NCBI GenBank assembly: GCA_005223125.1
Contig: NJBH01000003.1
Location: 164,303-228,302 of the forward strand
DNA: 64,000 bases
Direction of reading: 5' to 3'
From: Promethearchaeota archaeon Loki_b32
Lineage (GTDB): Archaea; Asgardarchaeota; Lokiarchaeia; Sigyniarchaeales; SOKP01
The translations under genes and the position numbers were made by a program. Of this stretch, positions 55,668 through 63,739 are shown piece after piece. Below the pieces are notes generated by a model. That model made no database searches and was not told the origin of the DNA. It was given only the letters and a program-made list of their open reading frames with translations. The first letter of the stretch is position 1; each line of letters starts with the position of its first letter.

Positions 55668-57164
55668 TTATTTTAATTCTACTTTTGGGAGAAACTTAGG
55701 TGGTTCACGTATTTTTGTTGCTTGTTCAAAAGCATATGCAATTTTGAGTAATTTTGGTTCCTCAAAGGCACCACTAAAAAATGATATTCCCACGGGTAGA
55801 CCATATACATAACCTGCTGGAATTGTTATATTGGGGTAGCCTGCAACTGCAGCTGCAGAAGAACTTCCAACAGTACCATGATCTCCATTGATATAATCAA
55901 TTAACCAGGCAGTTCCTCCACTTGGAGCTACAACAGCATCTAATTTATGTTCATTCAAAACTGCATCAATTCCTTCATCTCGAGCTAAACGATGACATTT
56001 TTCTAATGCTTCTTTATACTCATCACTCGTTATTGGTCCTTTTTCATTTGCCATAGTGAATAATTCTTGTCCAAAATAGGGTAAAATTTTCTCTTGATGT
56101 TCATTGTTAAAGTTGATGATATCAGCGATATTTTTTAGAGAATTTATTGGTCCATATTTAGCTATGTACTCATTCAAATCATGTTTGAAATCAAACAAAA
56201 GGACTTGAAATTCAGGATCTCCCAAATCGCTAATAGTTTTAATTTCAACAGGATCAATAATCTCTGCTCCGAGTTCTTTCATTTTTTCAACTGCACCTTC
56301 TATAATTTTATCTATAAGATCACTTTTATCAAAATAATTTCTTGCAACCCCAATTCTTGTTCCAACTAAACCTTTAGGATCTAAGAATTTCGTGTAATCT
56401 AAAGGAATATTCTTGTTATGTTTTGTAGTGCTAGAGTCATTTGGATCAATCCCTACCATCACATTTAATAATAACGCTGCATCCTGAACAGTTCTTGCCA
56501 TGGATCCTGCAGTATCCTGATTATGGGAAATTGGAATTATTCCCGTTCGACTAATTAATCCGATAGTGGGTTTAATTCCAACAATTGAATTAGTTTGAGA
56601 GGGACAGATAACTGATCCATCAGTTTCAGTTCCTATAGCTACAGTACATAAATTTGATGCTACTGCTACAGCGGAACCGGAGCTAGAGCCACATGGATTT
56701 CTATTTAATGCATAGGGGTTAAGAGTTTGTCCTCCACGACTACTCCAACCACTTGTAGAACGAGTTGATCGGAAATTTGCCCATTCACTTAAATTTGCTT
56801 TAGCGAGAATTATTGCTCCAGCATCTCGTAATTTTTTAACAATAAAGGCATCTTCTGAAGCAATATGTCCTTCAAAGGCTAAAGATCCTGCAGTAGTTTG
56901 CATTTTATCTGCGGTATTAATGTTATCTTTAATAATCACAGGAATTCCATGTAGAGGTCCACGAATTTTATTATTTTTGCGTTCTTTATCTAAATTTTCT
57001 GCAATTTTTAATGCCTCGGTATTGATTTCAATTATAGAATTTAATTTAGGACCTTGTTTATCAATTTCATGAATACGAGCCAGAAACATTTCAGTTAATT
57101 TTTTTGCAGAAAGTTCCCCATTTTCCATTAAAGCTTGAATTTCAGTAATACTATATTCCTTCAT
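55668..57164 (-). CDS. Amidase signature family protein
   Basis: A 498-residue amidase. The Ser-cisSer-Lys triad is in place: Lys in IPVIIKDNINTADKM, the Gly/Ser-rich NPCGSSSGSAVAVASNL and the nucleophile loop IGTETDGSVICPSQTNSIVG. The start KEYSITEIQALMENGELSAK is typical of the group with GatA/6-aminohexanoate-type enzymes. No GatB/C genes are nearby, so a stand-alone amide hydrolase is more likely. Substrate unknown. Confidence 0.92.
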   Translation of the reverse strand: MKEYSITEIQALMENGELSAKKLTEMFLARIHEIDKQGPKLNSIIEINTEALKIAENLDKERKNNKIRGPLHGIPVIIKDNINTADKMQTTAGSLAFEGHIASEDAFIVKKLRDAGAIILAKANLSEWANFRSTRSTSGWSSRGGQTLNPYALNRNPCGSSSGSAVAVASNLCTVAIGTETDGSVICPSQTNSIVGIKPTIGLISRTGIIPISHNQDTAGSMARTVQDAALLLNVMVGIDPNDSSTTKHNKNIPLDYTKFLDPKGLVGTRIGVARNYFDKSDLIDKIIEGAVEKMKELGAEIIDPVEIKTISDLGDPEFQVLLFDFKHDLNEYIAKYGPINSLKNIADIINFNNEHQEKILPYFGQELFTMANEKGPITSDEYKEALEKCHRLARDEGIDAVLNEHKLDAVVAPSGGTAWLIDYINGDHGTVGSSSAAAVAGYPNITIPAGYVYGLPVGISFFSGAFEEPKLLKIAYAFEQATKIREPPKFLPKVELK

Positions 57165-57272
57165 TTTTTATATACTTCTACTACAATTATTTGAATTCAA
57201 TTCTAAATAAAATTTCCAAGAACTAATTATTGTAAGTGGTGCAGATTCATGTAATTTTATTATTCATTTAGA

Positions 57273-57713
57273 CTAATAAGTTTTAAGTTTATTTCGATCA
57301 ACTACTTTAAGCTCCATAATGACATTGCCCCAACCACCACATTTCAAACCAATGTCAAAACAACTTGCTCTTTTAAAGCGCATTTCATTTGGATCCGTTC
57401 CTGCATAGATTAATTCTAATGTAGAATGAATTAATTTATCTAATACAGATAATGCATATATACACACTTTTTTTGGGCATAATTTGGTTAGTAGATTTCC
57501 AGCTCCATCAAAGTAGAGTTTGTCACCTACTTTATGTTGACTATTGCACCCGTGCGACTCAATTACTTCAATAACTATTGTTTTATTCATTAACGGCATG
57601 GATTTAGTAAGAATCTCAATATTCTTAGGATTATCAAGAAAAATTTTTAGTTCCTCATCGGAATAACCTAAACGTTCTTTGATATTATTTTTCATTTCCT
57701 TACTTAACTTCAA
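57273..57713 (-). CDS. TIGR04076-like small protein
   Basis: About 146 residues. The core IEVIESHGCNSQHKVGDKLY, then LCPKKVCIYALSVLDKLIHS fits the uncharacterised TIGR04076 family (two conserved Cys and a KxGDxF turn). A GAGGTG site seven bases upstream supports a TTG start at 57713; an in-frame TTG at 57728 and a later ATG are alternatives. Cys pairs (RASCFDIGLKCGGWG) may be redox or metal sites. Function unknown. Confidence 0.7.
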   Translation of the reverse strand: MKLSKEMKNNIKERLGYSDEELKIFLDNPKNIEILTKSMPLMNKTIVIEVIESHGCNSQHKVGDKLYFDGAGNLLTKLCPKKVCIYALSVLDKLIHSTLELIYAGTDPNEMRFKRASCFDIGLKCGGWGNVIMELKVVDRNKLKTY

Positions 57714-57748
57714 TAAACAACACCTCAATTTTTAGTTATTTATTTTAT

Positions 57749-58411
57749 TTATTTTCTTTCAGGAATTATTACCTTTGTTGATTTTGGAGTATTTTCAATA
57801 ATATATTCTATGCTTGATTTTTCTTCTTCAATCCAATGAATTGGTATTAGAATTTTGGGTTTGATTATTTCGACAGCTTGAATTACTTCTTCAGGACTCA
57901 TCATATAAGGTTCTCTTACTGTTAGAAATGCAATATCAATATTGTTTAGAGTATTCATCTCTGGGATAACCCCTGAATCTCCCGAATGGTAAATACGAAA
58001 ACCATCAAATTCAATAACGTATCCAACCCATCCTGCGGAATCTGGATGTGCAGATGTAGAATAAGCAGGTAAAGTGTCAATTTGAACGCTATTCAATTTA
58101 ATAGTCTCACCAGATTTTACAAGATAACTATTAAAATCAAAATGATCATGCAATAAGACTTCTTCACAATCATAAGGACACATGATAATTGTTGTTGGTT
58201 TCACTAGTTTTTCGAGAGTTTTGATAGAGAAATGATCTTCGTGAGAATGACTCAATAGAATGATATCTGCCTTTTTTTTCAAATTTTCTTCCGATAAGTG
58301 AGCAGGATCAAAGTAAATAGTTTTTTGACTATTAATTCTAATACATGCACTACCATGTGGATGACTGCTTTCTAACCAGTCTATTTTTTTAATAAACTCT
58401 AATAATTCCAT
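57749..58411 (-). CDS. Metallo-beta-lactamase-fold hydrolase
   Basis: A 220-residue MBL-fold protein of the UlaG-like group. Metal motifs are HGSACIRIN at the start, LLSHSHEDHFS (HxHxDH), the YSTSAHPDSAGWVGYVIE loop, YHSGDSG and the final PIHW. These hold two metals for hydrolysis. Substrate is unknown; related proteins act on lactones, phosphodiesters or lipids. Confidence 0.9.
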   Translation of the reverse strand: MELLEFIKKIDWLESSHPHGSACIRINSQKTIYFDPAHLSEENLKKKADIILLSHSHEDHFSIKTLEKLVKPTTIIMCPYDCEEVLLHDHFDFNSYLVKSGETIKLNSVQIDTLPAYSTSAHPDSAGWVGYVIEFDGFRIYHSGDSGVIPEMNTLNNIDIAFLTVREPYMMSPEEVIQAVEIIKPKILIPIHWIEEEKSSIEYIIENTPKSTKVIIPERK

Positions 58412-58433
58412 ATTTCAATTACTTATTGTTTTA

Positions 58434-59006
58434 TTATGATTTATTTAACTTATTGATGGCCATTTGACCTGCTTTATAAGCTTTTTCTAATATATCTTTC
58501 TTTTCACGTACTTTTCCTCGTTCTTCCAATCCCGGTGCTAATACAGTTTCAAACAATTCCATATCCAAATAATTGAAAATATCTGTAAACATACCTACAG
58601 TATGTCGTGCATAATTAGGATGACCACCTCCAAGGGGTATAACAAGAATCACTTTCATTCCTTTGAAATTTTTATGATTTGGACAGTACCATCTATCCAA
58701 AAATGCTTTAAATTGTGCTGTAGGACCCCACCAATATATGGGAGTACCAAGAACCCAGATATCACTTTGCTCCATTTTTTCCAGTAGTTCAAGCATGTCA
58801 TCATTATGTATACATTTACCGGTTTTACGGCAACTGTCACACGCTTGACAGGGATTAATATTTAAATTATTTAATATGACTTTTTTAATTAAAGCTCCAG
58901 CATTTTCTGCGCCTAATAATACTTCATCTACCAAAATCTCAGTGTTGCCACCACGACGTGGACTACCCACAATTCCTAAAACTTGACAATTGGAGTGTTT
59001 TACCAT
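58434..59006 (-). CDS. Iron-sulfur flavoprotein (NADPH-dependent FMN reductase family)
   Basis: A 190-residue flavodoxin-fold protein. FMN phosphate loop GIVGSPRRGGNTEILVDEVL and the PIYWWGPTAQFKAFLDRWYC segment define the family. The insert CQACDSCRKTGKC is the compact cysteine motif that binds a 4Fe-4S cluster in methanogen Isf proteins. It passes electrons between ferredoxin and FMN, probably in oxidative-stress defence. 23 bases separate it from the MBL gene. Confidence 0.92.
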   Translation of the reverse strand: MVKHSNCQVLGIVGSPRRGGNTEILVDEVLLGAENAGALIKKVILNNLNINPCQACDSCRKTGKCIHNDDMLELLEKMEQSDIWVLGTPIYWWGPTAQFKAFLDRWYCPNHKNFKGMKVILVIPLGGGHPNYARHTVGMFTDIFNYLDMELFETVLAPGLEERGKVREKKDILEKAYKAGQMAINKLNKS

Positions 59007-59141
59007 ATAGATTAAAGATTTTCAATATTCGATTTGGTTATAATAAATAATTCTCTTTTATCAATTTTATTTATAAAATCATTTAGATATGAAATATTAA
59101 AAAAAGAATTTAAAATTTAAAATTTTGAAAAAATATTCAGT

Positions 59142-59564
59142 TTAATCATATCTTTTGTAAGTAAGAAGCAACCAGAAAAATCCTATAACCCCAATAATAG
59201 TAGCGATAATTATTAAATAATTGGGCCAATATGCTGCTTTAAAAGAACCTCCTACCCATGAAATCATAGTCATAATGCCCGATGCTGCCATTATACTTAA
59301 TACCACTAATCCCATTCCCAATGCATATTCCTCTTCTCTAAACAATCCAATACCCGCGATTAAACACCAGAATCCTAATAATATTGAAATGGTAGCTTGC
59401 CCCCCAAAAATTGAGAGTACTTCATCATTAATTGCCCATGGTGGTGCATAAATGTCAGCCCAAGCTAAAAATTCCATGACCGCTTTAAAGATGAAAAGAA
59501 GTCCAATAATAATCATTAAGAAGTTTAATAATTCATTTGAATCTTTTTTTTTTTTTTCGCTCAT
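59142..59564 (-). CDS. Four-helix membrane protein
   Basis: A 140-residue protein with about four hydrophobic segments: LLNFLMIIIGLLFIFKAVME, ATISILLGFWCLIAGIGLFR, ALGMGLVVLSIMAASGIMTM and YLIIIATIIGVIGFFWLLLT. The amino terminus is lysine-rich. Similar in size and layout to the 43578 product, though sequence similarity is weak. Function unknown. Confidence 0.7.
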   Translation of the reverse strand: MSEKKKKDSNELLNFLMIIIGLLFIFKAVMEFLAWADIYAPPWAINDEVLSIFGGQATISILLGFWCLIAGIGLFREEEYALGMGLVVLSIMAASGIMTMISWVGGSFKAAYWPNYLIIIATIIGVIGFFWLLLTYKRYD

Positions 59565-59753
59565 AATTAATTCAACTTTTCATAATTATACTATAAATTA
59601 AATGTTAAGGATGAATAGACGATGTTATTATATAAAATTAATTCAATAATTTTATGATAAACTTCTAAATATAATTCGAATGATTTTTTTAAAGATGAAC
59701 ATGAAACTCCAAGTTTTTCTGGTTAACGCCATAAGAATTAAAGATTAATCCCA

Positions 59754-60161
59754 TTATCCTTGTTTTGCTCCGCATCCATTACAATAAGTTGAGTTCTCGG
59801 GAATACCTTCACCACAGAACTTACAGAAATTTTTACTTATTAATCCTTCAGAACTTATCGGAGCAGTTTCTAGAGGACTAATTTGGGTAAAAGGTAATCT
59901 TTCAGGTAGTTTAACCATTACAACAAAATTACTACAATCTGGGCAATTTACTTTTCCTTTTTTCCCTAATTTAAAAGCTTTTGATGGTCCTAATGCCGTT
60001 ACTTGGCCCATACAAGCGCCACACCAGACTTTATTACAATTACGGCACAGAAAAAATTGATTTGTCCAATTTTCCTTCGGAAATTTTTTATCATTAGTAT
60101 ATCTTCCACAAATTACACAAAAGTTTTTAGATGGGGTCCGTTCCTTTTTACGTCTCAACAT
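59754..60161 (-). CDS. Zinc-ribbon protein with three Cys groups
   Basis: A 135-residue protein. The amino part has CVICGRYT, CRNCNKVWCGAC and CPDCSN (residues ~15-80), a multi-ribbon array, and the end is a double-zinc-ribbon tail, FCKFCGEGIPENSTYCNGCG. The end motif is the small zinc ribbon common in archaeal regulators. It probably binds a protein or nucleic acid. No enzymatic part. Confidence 0.75.
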   Translation of the reverse strand: MLRRKKERTPSKNFCVICGRYTNDKKFPKENWTNQFFLCRNCNKVWCGACMGQVTALGPSKAFKLGKKGKVNCPDCSNFVVMVKLPERLPFTQISPLETAPISSEGLISKNFCKFCGEGIPENSTYCNGCGAKQG

Positions 60162-60294
60162 TCGAGCATCATCTAGTATTATAATAAAAATTTAAGTCAT
60201 TTTTATCGTATATTTCACTGAAAATAAAATTTTACTTATTTTTAGGTAAACTCTTAATTAAATTCACTTTTAATAGTATATTAATTTTTTGTGT

Positions 60295-61104
60295 TTAAGT
60301 GAAATCTATAGACCTTGCTAAAAAATATGCGATTATAAACATAATCAAAGTGATAACTGAAAGAAACCAGAAATCGGTATACAATATATTTATAACCATT
60401 ATTCCTACTACAACTGGTATTGCTGTTAAAAGTAGAACATTTTTACGCTCGATTGGACTACGATCAGCCCATATAAGTAGAATTGTCCACCCTAACATCA
60501 AAAAAGCTCCAGTTCCTGTTTGATATTTATAAGAGATATCTGTACTTACATTTGGCTGTGAAACTGAAAATTCAAATAATATCGAAATGATCATATCAAG
60601 GAAAACCAATAGATCAAGAATTTTGTTTTCTAAATGCCCGATAACTTGCTCTACTCCACCTTGGTTTTTTATAGTAAACCCTATTGTCCGATATAGACCA
60701 ATAGCACCTAGAGCATCTAATTTATCAGCATCAGATAATATTGTTGCTTCAAGAGTTTGAGGAACTACATTATTGGAGAATGAATGTGTTCTGATGCAGT
60801 GAATTATATTATCAAAATCTTCTTGAGAAAGTTTAAAATCATTTCTACGCAAAAATTCTGCAGCAATCTCAGCAGATAATTCAGCATGGTTCTTATTATA
60901 ATCCGCTATATTCTTATACGTCCTTCCGATATCATGGAATAATGCAGCAATTTTAAGGATGAGTAGATTTGCTCCTAGTTATTTTCCTATTTGCAGACAT
61001 AAATTAAAAACACGCTCAACATGCGAAAAGCCATGAATGTCATCTTTTTCAGAGTTTTTAGATGCGTATTTTCTGACAATTATAATTATTTCTTCTTCAG
61101 ACAT
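60295..61104 (-). pseudogene. HD-domain phosphohydrolase interrupted by a stop codon, with membrane tail
   Basis: The full frame from ATG 61104 gives MSEEEIIIIVRKYASKNSEK, then GFSHVERVF, the metal pair LFHDIGRTYK and SDADKLDALGAIG, i.e. H...HD...D of the HD superfamily, followed by four membrane helices (~170-265). A TAA at 60979-60981, after about 41 codons, breaks it between the first His and the HD pair. Everything else is in one frame, so it is a recent nonsense mutation, a base error, or a truncated protein restarting at ATG 60852. The stop is TAA, so selenocysteine does not explain it. A fossil of its start lies at 62734-62811. Confidence 0.75.
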
Positions 61105-61109
61105 GAATA

Positions 61110-62108
61110 CTACCAATCATTATTTTCCCATTTTTTAAAAGAACCAAACCCATCAACATTCGAAATTACTTCTTTTGTATTCTTATTAAAAGTAATTAAG
61201 ATAAAGTACGAAGACTCATTCCGTTTAAAGGATTTGTGCTGTAAATGTTTTGAATAACTTTCAGCAAAAATTAAAAGGACATTAATTGAGTCTTCTTTTT
61301 CACGAATAAAAGGAATAATTGAACTCCATTTATGAAAGAACCTATATTCTTGGCTAATATTTTTAGCTAACTCAAAAAAGGTCATCTCTATTGAGTCATT
61401 CAAAACACTTTGATTATATAATTCCTGTTTCTTCGAGGAAAACACAAATGCTTTATTTAATTTAAACTCTATGCTATTATTTGCTGTACTCTTCTCATAT
61501 ATTAAATAGAAGAATGGAAAAAAGCCAGGAATATAATGTTGATTCTTAGGTAAGATCACTTGTATTATTATTCTTAAAAGAGCCCTTATCCCAAAATAGA
61601 ATATGTAAAAATACAGGTAAAATGAACCGAGACTCATAAATACATGATATGAAGGGTTTAAAAAAAAATATGATATTAAAACTAAAATATTAATGCCTGA
61701 AAAAGTAGCTAATAAAGGATTAACTGCTCTTTCAGCAATAAATCGAAATTCCTTTTTGGAAATTGGATAGAAAATTGGTATTCTTGAAGCAGCAAAGAAA
61801 TCCAATGAAACATGAATACTATACCCAATAAATCCTGCAAGCCAAACTTCTAGAAATAGCACATTTCTAAATATAGATATAATTAAACTAATGATTCCAG
61901 TAAAAATAAGTCCTACAATATAGGAGTGTGAACCGGCTTTATGGGAAAAAAAATACATCTTTCGTATTTTTTGGAGTGGTTCTAAGAATACATCGAAATC
62001 AGGTAAAAAGGTCATAATCCATAGAAAGATGATGGCTTCTGGGCTTAGAACAGTTAAGGTGAATAAACCAGCTAATACCCCCATAAACATATGTGTGAAA
62101 ATATCCAT
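61110..62108 (-). CDS. YdjM-like (DUF457) membrane metal-dependent hydrolase
   Basis: A 332-residue protein. The amino half matches the YdjM/DUF457 group: MDIFTHMFMGVLAGLF, the LPDFDVFL motif, HKAGSHSYIVGLIF and HVSLDFFA, whose His/Asp residues would bind metal at the membrane. About six helices run from residue 8 to 205. The carboxy half (~200-332) is soluble, ending in FNKNTKEVISNVDGF. It follows the HD gene by five bases and interrupts the ancestral HD-(beta-grasp) order seen in the duplication. Confidence 0.8.
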   Translation of the reverse strand: MDIFTHMFMGVLAGLFTLTVLSPEAIIFLWIMTFLPDFDVFLEPLQKIRKMYFFSHKAGSHSYIVGLIFTGIISLIISIFRNVLFLEVWLAGFIGYSIHVSLDFFAASRIPIFYPISKKEFRFIAERAVNPLLATFSGINILVLISYFFLNPSYHVFMSLGSFYLYFYIFYFGIRALLRIIIQVILPKNQHYIPGFFPFFYLIYEKSTANNSIEFKLNKAFVFSSKKQELYNQSVLNDSIEMTFFELAKNISQEYRFFHKWSSIIPFIREKEDSINVLLIFAESYSKHLQHKSFKRNESSYFILITFNKNTKEVISNVDGFGSFKKWENNDW

Positions 62109-62178
62109 ATCTAGTTTAAAAATAAGACAGTTTATTTATACAATTCGATTAAAATTTATTTTTATAGGAAGCAATCCT

Positions 62179-62222
62179 ATTGTCAACCTTCCACTAGTGT
62201 TTTTTGAAAGGTTTCATTCAAT
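62179..62222 (-). promoter_or_regulatory. SECIS-like/kink-turn hairpin, copy A
   Basis: In the RNA (minus strand) AUUG-AAUGA-AACCUUUC, a 13-base loop beginning AAAAAA, GGAAGGUU-GA-CAAU. A 4-bp lower stem, an internal loop of AAUGA against GA (the tandem G.A kink-turn core), an 8-bp upper stem and an A-rich loop resemble a eukaryotic-type SECIS element (AUGA...AA...GA). It starts three bases after the UAA that closes the UGA-UGA-containing frame. Compared with copy B one stem pair changes A-U to G-C and one U-G to U-A, keeping pairing. Confidence 0.5.
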
Positions 62223-62225
62223 TTA

Positions 62226-62345
62226 TTAATTAGTTCTTTTGGTTTTAAAATAATGGGCAAAAATTTCATTTTCTTTTCCGTATTTTTCTCTTATAAAATT
62301 TTTAAATTTCCCAATATCTAAACGATTTCTCACTTTTTCTCATCA
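62226..62345 (-). other. In-frame tail after UGA-UGA of the beta-grasp protein (copy A)
   Basis: The frame of the gene at 62343 continues through TGA TGA (62340-62345), then EKVRNRLDIGKFKNF and on to FAHYFKTKRTN, ending in TAA at 62226. It has the same frame, and nearly the same length, as the tail of copy B, and eleven final residues are identical. The tail could be read by recoding UGA as selenocysteine, by read-through, or started separately at GTG 62333. Confidence 0.55.
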
Positions 62346-62711
62346 ACATCCAGAATCTGGTTGTAAATCTATTACACTATTAGGATATAATATAAAATTT
62401 ATATCATCTCGAAGTGGCATAAATTTTCTTAAATTACCATCTTCGTCAGCACCATAAGGCATTATTCCAACATCATCATAAATTATATTATGTTTTGGAT
62501 CCCAAAATAATTGTAAATAATTATAAATATAACCTTCAAATATTGGAAATATCGATTCACGTGGATTCTCAAATATATATTTATCTACAATTGCTAAGGC
62601 TTCAATAAAAGTAGCATCATCTTTTACTTGAACAGTATATTCTTTCCCTTTTTGTAGACCCATCGACGGTATACTAATTTTAAATGTAATTTTCTTAATT
62701 TTAATAATCAC
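62343..62711 (-). CDS. Beta-grasp (MoaD/ubiquitin-like) protein, copy A
   Basis: 122 residues up to the first UGA. Strand 1 (IKIKKITFKISIP), strand 2 and helix (YTVQVKDDATFIEALAIVDK) and the end LYPNSVIDLQPDSGC follow the MoaD/ThiS order, with a central insert around YLQLFWDPKHNIIYDD. The end PDSGC stands where MoaD has the -GG tail. A GTG start (62709-62711) overlaps a GGGGTGAT ribosome site; an AUU at codon 3 or 5 is an alternative. About 45% identical to the 63045 copy. It probably carries a redox or sulfur-related function with the thioredoxin-like neighbour. Confidence 0.75.
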   Translation of the reverse strand: MIIKIKKITFKISIPSMGLQKGKEYTVQVKDDATFIEALAIVDKYIFENPRESIFPIFEGYIYNYLQLFWDPKHNIIYDDVGIMPYGADEDGNLRKFMPLRDDINFILYPNSVIDLQPDSGC

Positions 62712-62733
62712 CCCATTATGGTTAATACAACTA

Positions 62734-62811
62734 TTAAAATCTAAATAAATCTTTTTCAGAGTTTTCTAATGCGTATTTTCTGACATTTAGAAAAATTTCT
62801 TTTTCTATCAT
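62734..62811 (-). pseudogene. Fossil of the HD gene start
   Basis: ATG 62811 opens 25 codons, MIEKEIFLNVRKYALENSEK then a stop, that align with MSEEEIIIIVRKYASKNSEK of the HD gene at 61104. DNA on both sides is also similar. It marks a tandem duplication of the HD-to-beta-grasp segment; only the beta-grasp part was kept in this copy. Confidence 0.75.
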
Positions 62812-62877
62812 AAGTTTGTACCAATTTTTAAATCCCATTTCTTAAAAGAATATATATAATATATAGGAAGCTTTCCT

Positions 62878-62921
62878 ATTGTCAGCTTTTCACTAGCGTT
62901 TTTTGAAAGGCTTCATTCAAT
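62878..62921 (-). promoter_or_regulatory. SECIS-like/kink-turn hairpin, copy B
   Basis: RNA: AUUG-AAUGA-AGCCUUUC, a 13-base loop beginning AAAAAA, GAAAAGCU-GA-CAAU. Same design and same three-base distance from the UAA as copy A. Against copy A the second stem pair is G-C instead of A-U and the seventh U-A instead of U-G; the fourth pair is a C/A mismatch. Copies keep the AAUGA/GA core exactly. Confidence 0.5.
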
Positions 62922-62924
62922 TTA

Positions 62925-63047
62925 TTAATTAGTTCTTTTGGTTTTAAAATAATGGGCAAAATTTTCATGGTCTTTTCCATAGGTTTTCATAATAACTCTT
63001 TTGAATGTGCCATAATCTAATCGATCTTTCATTACGTCAGCTCATCA
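62925..63047 (-). other. In-frame tail after UGA-UGA of the beta-grasp protein (copy B)
   Basis: Frame continues TGA TGA (63042-63047), ADVMKDRLDYGTFKRV and on to FAHYFKTKRTN, then TAA at 62925. An ATG at 63032 could also start a 35-residue peptide. The paired UGA codons, the shared frame and the conserved tail in both copies argue that the tail is translated. Confidence 0.55.
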
Positions 63048-63401
63048 ATCAGCATGAACAACTATTGTTATTTCGCTGTTAGGGTATAAGTTAAAATTTA
63101 TATCTTCATGTAAAGGTATGAACTCTTTATTAGGTCCATAGGCATTTACTGCACAATCCTCATAAATAACATTTTCCTCAGCATCCCATATTAACTGAAG
63201 ATAACTATGAATTAAGCCCTTATATATAGGAAAAATGGTTCTATCAGGATTTTTGTATATATTTTTATCTAAAATGCTTAACGCGTCAATAATTGATCCA
63301 CTATCGTCTATATTTAAATTATATTCAAGCCCGTTTGATAATTTCTTCTCAGGATCTGGAGCAAAAATTGTTAGTTTAATTTTCTTAATTTTAATAATCA
63401 C
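63045..63401 (-). CDS. Beta-grasp (MoaD/ubiquitin-like) protein, copy B
   Basis: 118 residues to the first UGA. Same fold as copy A: IKIKKIKLTIFAPD strand, NLNIDDSGSIIDALSILDK strand-helix, YLQLIWDAEENVIYED insert and LYPNSEITIVVHAD end. The end lacks the Gly-Cys of copy A, so a conjugating -GG tail is unlikely. Start GTG overlaps the GAGGTGAT site, as in copy A. It follows the thioredoxin-like gene by 33 bases. Functional link inferred from neighbours only. Confidence 0.75.
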   Translation of the reverse strand: MIIKIKKIKLTIFAPDPEKKLSNGLEYNLNIDDSGSIIDALSILDKNIYKNPDRTIFPIYKGLIHSYLQLIWDAEENVIYEDCAVNAYGPNKEFIPLHEDINFNLYPNSEITIVVHAD

Positions 63402-63434
63402 CTCTGATAAATAAAAAAATAATAATTATAAGCC

Positions 63435-63725
63435 CTAAATTAATCCTTTTGCTTTAAGAAGTTTTGGTAGTTCTTTCTTGAGATTTAATGAGGAAGAGAA
63501 TTTTTTCTCTCCATCTATTATTATACATTTGTTATGGAGATTAAGCTGCCTTGCTTCTTCTGAATTAAGATTCTTAGTGTCATACTCAATATGTTTTATA
63601 TAAGGTGTAAGCTCAATAAATACTCGGTTCATAAATTTATCCCATTCACACGCACACGCGTCTAAGGGAACATATATATCTACCTTTAATTTTTCTGAAG
63701 CTTTATCTTCACTAATCTTTATCAC
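63435..63725 (-). CDS. Thioredoxin-like redox protein
   Basis: 96 residues. The fold pattern is a strand (KVDIYVPLDAC), a CAC motif at the start of the first helix (DACACEWDKFMNRV), then HIEYDTKNLNSEEARQLNLH and CIIIDGEKKFSSS. The CxC takes the place of thioredoxin CxxC; homologues of such small proteins often use Cys or Sec there. GTG start at 63725. It probably exchanges thiols with the beta-grasp proteins next to it. Confidence 0.75.
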   Translation of the reverse strand: MIKISEDKASEKLKVDIYVPLDACACEWDKFMNRVFIELTPYIKHIEYDTKNLNSEEARQLNLHNKCIIIDGEKKFSSSLNLKKELPKLLKAKGLI

Positions 63726-63739
63726 ACTTAAGAATTATT

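Noticed and set aside
55668..57164. GatA of the Glu-tRNA(Gln) amidotransferase
   Set aside because: No GatB, GatC, GatD or GatE nearby and the carboxy part differs from GatA; a stand-alone amidase is simpler.
60979..60981. Internal stop in the HD gene as a recoded selenocysteine codon
   Set aside because: The codon is TAA, not TGA, and no SECIS-like element follows the gene.
62343..63401. Beta-grasp proteins as SAMP-type protein modifiers
   Set aside because: Neither ends in Gly-Gly; one ends SGC before UGA and the other HAD.
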